Origin: Streptomyces armeniacus
Lineage (GTDB): Bacteria > Actinomycetota > Actinomycetes > Streptomycetales > Streptomycetaceae
Direction of reading: 5' to 3'
DNA: 64,000 bases
NCBI RefSeq assembly: GCF_003355155.1
Contig: NZ_CP031320.1
Location: 3,215,367 to 3,279,366, forward strand
The notes beneath the pieces were generated by a model. That model worked only from the letters and a program-made list of their open reading frames with translations. It did no database searches and had not been told where the DNA came from. The translations under genes were made by a program, and so were the position numbers. Below, one piece after another: positions 58,086-64,000 of the stretch. Numbering within the stretch: the stretch's first letter is position 1; each line of letters starts with the position of its first letter.

Positions 58086-60530
58086 TCAGCGCCTGAACAG
58101 ATCGTCGTTCCGGCTGGGGTCGACAATGATCATGGTGTTGTCGTTGTCCACACGGGCGGGTGGCTGCTGGCCGGTGGGCTGAGGCTGGCCGGCGCCCTGA
58201 GGCTGGCCGACGGGCTGCGGCTGCTGGCCGGGCTGGCCCTGCCCCGGCAGCTGCGCTCCGCGCAGCCGCACCGTGGCTTCCGGCTGCTGCGAGGCCTGCG
58301 GTGCGACGCCCGGAGCGGGCTGGAACGCCTGGGTCTGGAGCGAGGGCGCCGGCTCCCCGTACGCCCCTTGCGGCGGCTCGACGGGGGCCTGGAAGCGCCG
58401 GGGCTTCCAGTTCGCCTCGCCGAGCAGCGCCATGACGGAGGGCAGCAGCATGGCCCGTACGACCGTGCAGTCCAGCAGCACCGCGACGGCGAGGCCGACG
58501 CCCAGCTGCTTGAAGTCCTGCATGGCCAGGGTGCCGAACACCGCGAACACCGCGACCATGATCAGGCCCGCGCTGGTGACGACACCGGCGGTGGAACGGA
58601 TGCCGTGCTCGATCGCGTCCCGGGTGGAGACGCCCTGGTCGTGGGCCTCCCGGATCCTGGACACGACGAACACGTGGTAGTCCATCGACAGCCCGAAGAG
58701 CACCACGAACACGAACAGCGGCATCCAGGACTCGACCGCTCCCGGCGCCTCCGTGCCCACCAGCGCGTCGCCCCAGCCGTGCTGGAACACGGCGGCCATC
58801 ACGCCGTACGCCGCGCCCACGGACATCAGGTTCAGCACGATCGCGGTCAGCGCGATCACGGGGGAGCGGAACGTGAACAGCATCAGCAGGAAGGTGACGC
58901 CCATGACGAAGGCGAAGACCGGCACGATGCTGCCGCTGAGCGCGTCGCTGTAGTCCTCGGAGAAGGCCAGTTCGCCGCGTACGAGCACGGTGTCGCCGGT
59001 GGGGTCGAAGGCCTTCGGGATGATCTCGCCCCGCAATGCCTCCAGCGCGTCCTTGGACTTGGCGTCACTGCCGTTGCCGGCCAGCGGCACGCTGATCTCG
59101 GCGACGTTCTCCGAGTCGTGCACCTTGGTCTGGATCGGCTTCTGGGCGTGTCCGGAGGCGAGTGCCTCCTTCTTGAAGGCCGCGATGGCCTGGGTGACCT
59201 CGGGGGACTTGATGTCGTCCGACTCGATGACGACGCCTGCCGGGGAGGGCGTACCGGGGAACTCGTCGCCGATCTGCTGGGCCACCGAGACCATCGGGTC
59301 GTCGGGCGGCAGCAGTTCGTCGGTGCCGAGCTTCTCCGTCTTCATGCCCAGGGCCGGCGCGGCCAGGGCGAGCAGCATCGCCGAGCCGACCACGGCGAAG
59401 AGGGCGGGGCGGGCGAGGACGCCGCGGAGCAGCTTGTTGCTCTGCTGCGGCGTGCCCGCGGCGACGGCGGCGTCACGGCGCTTGCTGACGAACGGGATAC
59501 GGCCCTTCTGCACCCTGTCGCCGAGCGCGGCCATGGCGGCGGGCAGCACGGTCATGGAGCCGAGCACCGCGATCAGCACGACCTCGATGGTGGCCATGGC
59601 GAAGCCCTCGAAGACCGTCAGGCCGGAGAGGAACATGCCGGCCATCGCGACGACGACGGTGATACCGGAGACGAGCACGGAGTGGCCGGAAGTGGCCGCG
59701 GCGATGTGCAGCGCGGTCTTCTTGTCGCGGCCGGCCGTACGCTCCTCGCGCTCGCGGCGCAGGTAGAAGAGGCAGTAGTCGACGCCGACGGCGAGGCCCA
59801 TCAGGAACATCACGGAGGTGGTCATGCCGTCCACCGGGACGAACTGGCTGCTGACCGCGAGGAGTCCCATCGCGGCGACACAGGCGGTGACCGCCAGGAG
59901 CAGCGGGAGCAGCGCGGCCACCAGGGCGCCGAAGACCACGAGCAGGATGCCGAGGGACACCGGCAGCGCCGTCATCTCGGCGCGCAGCAGGTCTTCGCCG
60001 AGGCTGTCGTTGATGGCCTTGAGGCCGGTCGCCGCGCCGTACTGGCCGAGGGTCACGCCGTCCGCGGACTCCTCGGTGTCCTTGACGGCGTCGATCACCG
60101 GCTGGATGCGCTCGGACGCGGTCTCCGGGTCCCCCTTGACCTCGTACTGGATCAGCGCGGAGTGCTTGTCCTTGGACACCACCTTGGTGGTGTTCGGGTT
60201 CTGCACCGCCGTGACCAAGTCGGTCTTCTTGATCGCGGCTACGGCGCTGTCCACCGTCGAGCGGAACTCAGGGTCCGTGGCCGTGAGTTCGTCGCTGTGT
60301 ACGAGGATCAGTTCCTCGGCGGGCGGCGCGAGGTCGTGCTCCTGGAGGATCCGTTCGGCCTTGCCGGAGTCGCCCGTCCCGTAGTCCGCCTCGGTCATGG
60401 TCTGTTGTCCGGCCGCCCCACCCAGCACGGTGACCAGTACGACCATGATCAGCCAGCCGAAGATGGCCGTCTTGCGATGGTTGGCACTCCAGTCACCCAG
60501 CGCGGCGGCGAAGTTGCGTTTGCTTGCCAT
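58086..60530 (-). CDS. MMPL-family RND transporter, 814 aa, Pro/Gln-rich tail
   Basis: Two MMPL/RND repeats, each with one helix, a large outer loop and five helices: the first loop about residues 40-180, the second about 390-540. Motifs such as VDYCLFYLRREREER in the first half and FVVLFGLSMDYHVFVVSRI in the second carry the Asp/Tyr proton-relay residues. The C-terminal ~100 residues are Pro/Gln/Gly-rich and end RNDDLFRR. ATG 60530 has CAGGAGAG 3-4 nt upstream. Such pumps export lipids or lipopeptides and are common in natural-product clusters; here it is followed by the sbnB-like gene. Confidence 0.88.
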   Translation of the reverse strand: MASKRNFAAALGDWSANHRKTAIFGWLIMVVLVTVLGGAAGQQTMTEADYGTGDSGKAERILQEHDLAPPAEELILVHSDELTATDPEFRSTVDSAVAAIKKTDLVTAVQNPNTTKVVSKDKHSALIQYEVKGDPETASERIQPVIDAVKDTEESADGVTLGQYGAATGLKAINDSLGEDLLRAEMTALPVSLGILLVVFGALVAALLPLLLAVTACVAAMGLLAVSSQFVPVDGMTTSVMFLMGLAVGVDYCLFYLRREREERTAGRDKKTALHIAAATSGHSVLVSGITVVVAMAGMFLSGLTVFEGFAMATIEVVLIAVLGSMTVLPAAMAALGDRVQKGRIPFVSKRRDAAVAAGTPQQSNKLLRGVLARPALFAVVGSAMLLALAAPALGMKTEKLGTDELLPPDDPMVSVAQQIGDEFPGTPSPAGVVIESDDIKSPEVTQAIAAFKKEALASGHAQKPIQTKVHDSENVAEISVPLAGNGSDAKSKDALEALRGEIIPKAFDPTGDTVLVRGELAFSEDYSDALSGSIVPVFAFVMGVTFLLMLFTFRSPVIALTAIVLNLMSVGAAYGVMAAVFQHGWGDALVGTEAPGAVESWMPLFVFVVLFGLSMDYHVFVVSRIREAHDQGVSTRDAIEHGIRSTAGVVTSAGLIMVAVFAVFGTLAMQDFKQLGVGLAVAVLLDCTVVRAMLLPSVMALLGEANWKPRRFQAPVEPPQGAYGEPAPSLQTQAFQPAPGVAPQASQQPEATVRLRGAQLPGQGQPGQQPQPVGQPQGAGQPQPTGQQPPARVDNDNTMIIVDPSRNDDLFRR

Positions 60531-60888
60531 TAGCTCTCCTGCGGTCAACAGTCATGCCCCGTGACGGGTCCCGCGTCCTGGAGTCGGACTTGGACCTTCG
60601 GGGCCGAAGTCCGCGGTGGCCAGTGGGGGCCCTTGCCGACGGTAGAGGCCGCCCTTGTGCGCTCAGAGGCACAACGGGTGCAGCAACATGCCCTCGCATA
60701 CTGTTGCCATCACATATCGCCCATAGTGGGCATCGTCCGCGACGCTCCGCTGTTAGATTCCGCAACAACCTCATCCTCATCCGAATTCCGGCTCTGTGTG
60801 CGGGGATCCGGCGCCGCGCACGGGGATCGGCGTACGGGGATACGGGGATTTTTCTCAGGCTGAGAGAACTAATAGGGAGGGGGGAACC
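60531..60888. promoter_or_regulatory. Divergent promoter region between the MMPL and ABC-exporter operons
   Basis: 358 bp with no gene. GCAACA at 60683 faces TGTTGC at 60702 as an inverted repeat, and another GCAACA lies at 60762. GCCCA-TAG-TGGGC (60719-60731) is a palindrome. A -10-like TTAGAT is at 60753. GGGAGGGGGG just before GTG 60889 is the ribosome-binding site of the ABC gene. Probably where the LuxR-type regulator acts. Confidence 0.45.
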
Positions 60889-61854
60889 GTGGAGATCGCC
60901 ATCCAGGCGGAGGGGCTGGGAAAGCGGTACGGAGACACCCAGGCGCTGGCGGGGGTGAACCTCGAGGTCCAGAGCGGTACGGTGCTGGGCCTTCTCGGGC
61001 ACAACGGCGCGGGCAAGACCACCACGGTGCGGATTCTTGCCACGCTGCTCGAGCACGACGAGGGGCACGCCAGAGTGGCCGGGTTCGACGTGGCGCGTGA
61101 CCCGCTTGAAGTACGCCGTCGTATCGGCCTCGCGGGCCAGTACGCCGCCGTGGATGAGCTGTTGACCGGCCGCGAGAACCTCGTGATGCTCGGCAAGCTG
61201 CTGAAACTCGGCAAGCGCGGTGCCGTGGCACGCACCGAGGAACTGCTGTCCAGCTTCGACCTGGAGGGCGCCGCCGACCGTCCGGTCGGCACGTACTCCG
61301 GCGGTATGCGGCGCCGGCTGGACCTGGCCGCCTCCCTGATATCCGCCCCCACCGTGCTGTTCCTGGACGAGCCCACCACGGGCCTCGACCCGAGCAGCCG
61401 GATGATGCTGTGGCAGATGGTGCGTCAGCAGGTGGCGCAGGGCGTGACGGTGCTGCTCACCACGCAGTATCTGGAGGAGGCCGACTTCCTGGCCAACCGG
61501 ATCGTGGTGTTCGGCTCCGGGCGGTCGCTCGCCGAGGGCACGCCCGACGAGTTGAAGCAGAAGGTCGGTGGCGAGTGGCTGGAGATCCTGCTCGCCAATC
61601 CGCAAGCCGTCCCGCTCGCGCTCTCCGCCCTGTCGCGGGTGGCCATGGCGACTCCGATGGTGGACGACACGAGCCGGCGCATCCAAGTGCAGCTGGACAA
61701 CCGCATGAACGCCATCGCGGCGTCGGCCGCGGCCCTGGAGGCGATCGGCGTCGAGGTCGTCGAGTTCGCCATGCGCCGGCCGACTCTTGACGACGTATTC
61801 TTCCAGTTGACCGGCGCGAAGAGGGGCGGCTCCACCGCCGAGGAGGCGCAATGA
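60889..61854 (+). CDS. DrrA-type ABC exporter ATP-binding protein, 321 aa
   Basis: Walker A GHNGAGKTTT (about residue 37), signature YSGGMRRRLDLAASL, and Walker B VLFLDEPTTGLDPSS. The C-terminal ~80 residues with RRPTLDDVFFQLTG are characteristic of the DrrA/daunorubicin-resistance subfamily, which exports natural products. I chose GTG 60889 (VEIAIQAEGLGKRYG) because of the strong GGGAGG upstream; the frame is open to 60796. The stop overlaps the permease start by 4 bp. Confidence 0.9.
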   Translation: MEIAIQAEGLGKRYGDTQALAGVNLEVQSGTVLGLLGHNGAGKTTTVRILATLLEHDEGHARVAGFDVARDPLEVRRRIGLAGQYAAVDELLTGRENLVMLGKLLKLGKRGAVARTEELLSSFDLEGAADRPVGTYSGGMRRRLDLAASLISAPTVLFLDEPTTGLDPSSRMMLWQMVRQQVAQGVTVLLTTQYLEEADFLANRIVVFGSGRSLAEGTPDELKQKVGGEWLEILLANPQAVPLALSALSRVAMATPMVDDTSRRIQVQLDNRMNAIAASAAALEAIGVEVVEFAMRRPTLDDVFFQLTGAKRGGSTAEEAQ

Positions 61855-62657
61855 GCAGCACTACTCCCAACGCGGGTTCACCCGGGCTGACGGACATCCT
61901 GACGCTGACCGGACGGCACTTGCGCCATCTGAAGCGCACCCCGGAGAAGATCATCTCCACCGCGCTGACGCCGGTCGCCATGGTGGTCATCCTCGGCTAC
62001 CTGTTCGCCAGTGTGCTGAGCATCCCGGGCGGTGTGGCGTACAAGAGTTACGTGATGGCCGGGGTGTACACCCAGGTCGGTCTCACCTGTGTGGGCATCA
62101 CGGCGCTCGGCGTGGCCACGGACATGAACAAGGGCCTGATCGACCGGTTCCGCTCGCTCCCCATGGGCCGTCCGGCGGTGCTGGTGAGCCACACCGCGGC
62201 GGACATGGTGCCCGCCATGATCAGCATGGTCACGGTGACCGCCGTCGGGCTGCTGGTGGGCTGGCGTACGGACAGCGACCCGCTGTCGATCATGCTCGGC
62301 TTCGTGCTGCTGCTGTCCTTCTGCTACGCGATGCTGTGGCTCGGCGCGCTGCTGGGCCTGGTCATACGCAACGTGGAGGCCATCAACGGCATTTCGGCGC
62401 TCGTCATCGTGCTGTTCTCCTTCCTCTCCAGCGCCTTCATGCCGTTGCACAAGCTGCCGGACGGTCTGCGCATCGTCGTGGAGTGGAACCCGGCCAGCTC
62501 GCTGTCCGCCGCCGTACGGGAACTGTGGGGCAACCAGCCCAACCTGGGTGAGCCGAGCTTCGCCGTGGCCAACGCCCTGCCCATCGCGACCGGTTCCATC
62601 GCCCTGATGATCCTTGTACTGGTGCCGATGAGCCTGCGCCTGTTCCGGCTCCGCTGA
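61851..62657 (+). CDS. DrrB-type ABC-2 permease, 268 aa
   Basis: Six hydrophobic helices (about residues 35-57, 69-90, 120-142, 151-176, 182-202 and 240-262) and the loop IDRFRSLPMGRPAVLVSHTAAD typical of DrrB/ABC-2 permeases. NPASSLSAAVRELWG near the end is also family-typical. ATG 61851 is embedded in the ATPase stop (ATGA). Together the two proteins form an exporter, probably for the product of the cluster beginning here. Convergent with the LuxR gene. Confidence 0.9.
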   Translation: MSSTTPNAGSPGLTDILTLTGRHLRHLKRTPEKIISTALTPVAMVVILGYLFASVLSIPGGVAYKSYVMAGVYTQVGLTCVGITALGVATDMNKGLIDRFRSLPMGRPAVLVSHTAADMVPAMISMVTVTAVGLLVGWRTDSDPLSIMLGFVLLLSFCYAMLWLGALLGLVIRNVEAINGISALVIVLFSFLSSAFMPLHKLPDGLRIVVEWNPASSLSAAVRELWGNQPNLGEPSFAVANALPIATGSIALMILVLVPMSLRLFRLR

Positions 62658-62722
62658 GTGCCGTGCCCGTAAGTACCGAGAGGCGGACCATGCGCAGGCG
62701 ACACGCGAACCCCGCGCGCGGC

Positions 62723-63718
62723 TTAGGTGAGGCGCAGCCAGCCGCGCTCAGCGGCGATGGCTCCGGCCTGGAAGCGGCTGCGTGCGCCCAGCTCGCTCAT
62801 GAGCTCGGCGGTGATCCGGCGCGAGGTGCGCACGGAGATGCCCAGCTTCCGGGCCACCACCTCGTCCGTGTGCCCGCGTGCCAACAGGCCCAGCACGGTC
62901 TGCATTTGCGGCGTGAGGCCGGTGGTGCTGTGCCGCGACGGCGGGCTGCCGAAGGGCGAGGCCTCCTGCCAGGTCTGCTCGAACAGCGAGCACAGCGCGG
63001 TGATGAACGCTGTGCCGTGCAGCAGCAGGGCTCCGCTGGCGGTGTTCTCCGGATCGCTCGGAATGACCGCCGACTGACGATCGAAAACGATCATGCGCAG
63101 CGGCAACGCGGGCGCCAGCCGTATGCGCGCGCCCAGTTCGTTCAGCCACTCCAGGTACGACACCGTCCTGGAGTGGTTGACGACGCTTTCCAGGTAGACG
63201 GAACGCATGCTCACACCACGCCGGAGGAGCATCTCGTCCAGTGGCCGGCTGGCTTCCCGGTTCGATTCGGACTGCCCGCCTCCGGTGATGAATTCCAGCA
63301 CTTCAGACGTACAGTTGTGAGCCAGTTCTTCGAGCTTGACCCGTACGGCGTCGACACCGTCGAGCCGTTCTACGTCCAGTTTGCGTCCGTCCTGGACCGA
63401 GGCGCTGTATTCCGCGACTAGCTGCCGGATCGCGACCCGGCTGGAGGTGATCTCGTGCTGCCGCTGCGCCAGTTCCGACTGCCGCTGTGCCAGCAGATGC
63501 TCCAGGCCCACCTCGGGGTCGACGAGGAGCAGCCCACTGGGCTGTTGATCAGACCTGCGCGTGAGAGACAGTCGCGCTAATTCGTCCAGCGCGTCCCGGA
63601 CTCTTTCCGGCGGCCAGTGAAGCTCGTCGGCGAGTTCCGCCACGCCGAGCTCCGGAGCACTCAACATGGCCCGATAGACGCTCTCGCCATCCGCACTGAG
63701 CCCGAGAATCCCCAGCAT
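62723..63718 (-). CDS. LuxR-family regulator with a TrmB-like N-terminal winged helix, 331 aa
   Basis: The N-terminal ~80 residues (LGILGLSADGESVYRAMLSA...LADELHWPPERVRDALDELA) look like a TrmB-type winged helix; a mostly helical middle follows, then a C-terminal LuxR HTH: GLTPQMQTVLGLLARGHTDE, VVARKLGISVRTSRRITAEL. This two-ended architecture is common for regulators of Streptomyces nonribosomal peptide clusters. I chose ATG 63718 (MLGILGL) with GGGGGGAG 9 nt upstream; the frame is open further up. It diverges from the gene at 63864. Confidence 0.85.
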   Translation of the reverse strand: MLGILGLSADGESVYRAMLSAPELGVAELADELHWPPERVRDALDELARLSLTRRSDQQPSGLLLVDPEVGLEHLLAQRQSELAQRQHEITSSRVAIRQLVAEYSASVQDGRKLDVERLDGVDAVRVKLEELAHNCTSEVLEFITGGGQSESNREASRPLDEMLLRRGVSMRSVYLESVVNHSRTVSYLEWLNELGARIRLAPALPLRMIVFDRQSAVIPSDPENTASGALLLHGTAFITALCSLFEQTWQEASPFGSPPSRHSTTGLTPQMQTVLGLLARGHTDEVVARKLGISVRTSRRITAELMSELGARSRFQAGAIAAERGWLRLT

Positions 63719-63863
63719 TCGCCCTGCTCCCCCCAATGAACTGGTCGCTGCCAACCCCCGCTGACCGGCGCTTTGCATGCTACGACACCCCCGATCCAAG
63801 CCCTAAGGCTTGCGGAGAGTGTGGCAGCACTGTTGCACAGCGGGTACGTCATGAGAGGTGACG

Positions 63864-64000
63864 ATGTACCTAGTGTCCGGCCGCCTGCTGCGCGGCCAGA
63901 CCGTCGTGGACGCCACCCAGGTGCGCGAGCTCATGCACGCCTCGGCCGACCCGGAGGACGGGCTCGAACACGTCTACGCCGAGACGGACACGGACAGCGC
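63864..64000 (+). CDS. Start of an unrecognised gene, cut by the window end
   Basis: ATG 63864 with GAGAGGTG just upstream opens MYLVSGRLLRGQTVVDATQV and runs to the end of the window with strong third-position GC (45 codons visible, including ADPEDGLEHVYAETDTDS). Soluble, acidic. It is divergent from the LuxR gene and presumably belongs to the same cluster. I do not recognise the family from this fragment. Confidence 0.6.
   Translation, partial: MYLVSGRLLRGQTVVDATQVRELMHASADPEDGLEHVYAETDTDS

Overview
The window is high-GC actinobacterial DNA, almost certainly a Streptomyces or close relative. The evidence is the codon bias, the many GTG starts, and a set of recognisable developmental genes: bldG, wblA, a 224-residue Crp, and an ssd/Tad cluster preceded by a 6C RNA. 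From memory, most of the window follows the SCO3585-to-SCO3540 stretch of S. coelicolor read backwards. The same neighbourhood exists in Mycobacterium as ssd, acs, ephE, marP, nth, crp, whiB4 and ponA2.

Layout. 1-4.1 kb: an accessory, partly decayed edge with an FtsX permease remnant, a damaged HTH/coiled-coil gene, small membrane and secreted proteins, a lipoprotein and a DUF1963 protein. 4.3-7.5 kb: tRNA-Pro(CGG), a metallophosphoesterase, a K15-type DD-peptidase and a GatB/YqeY protein. 7.5-24.8 kb: a cell-wall, redox and regulatory block. It holds a class A PBP, a MarP-like membrane protease, Nudix hydrolases, nth, crp, an MBL hydrolase, RidA, DUF4177, a pair of ArsA-like ATPases, wblA, an epoxide-hydrolase-like enzyme, a holin-like protein, nhaA and acs. 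Compared with the order I know from Streptomyces and Mycobacterium, marP to wblA looks cleanly inverted between the PBP gene and the alpha/beta hydrolase. 25-32.3 kb: a SulP/STAS/carbonic anhydrase fusion, a deacetylase-like lipoprotein, a CooC/ParA-type ATPase, a degenerate Fic protein and a HAD phosphatase. 32.3-37.99 kb: 6C RNA, then a Tad pilus operon (ssd/TadZ, TadA, TadB, TadC, Flp-like pilin, TadE and a second TadE-like protein) whose junctions mostly overlap by 4 bp. 38-56.4 kb: a DECH helicase, bldG and its anti-sigma partner, a membrane pyrophosphatase, a lipoprotein, a methyltransferase, topA, an MFS-thymidylate kinase fusion, the DNA polymerase III delta' gene and a secreted tripeptidylaminopeptidase-like lipoprotein, closed by tRNA-Thr(CGT) and a DUF5708 protein.

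57-64 kb: a different region begins after a strong bidirectional terminator. An SbnB-type diaminopropionate enzyme, an MMPL exporter, a DrrA/DrrB-type ABC exporter, a LuxR-family regulator and the start of an unrecognised gene look like the edge of a diaminopropionate-containing nonribosomal peptide or siderophore cluster that continues beyond the window.

A striking sequence-level property is the abundance of the GTACGG/CGTACG word. It forms short arrays, often with an exact 18-nt period, in intergenic DNA and inside two reading frames. No CRISPR array, intact insertion sequence or prophage was seen.
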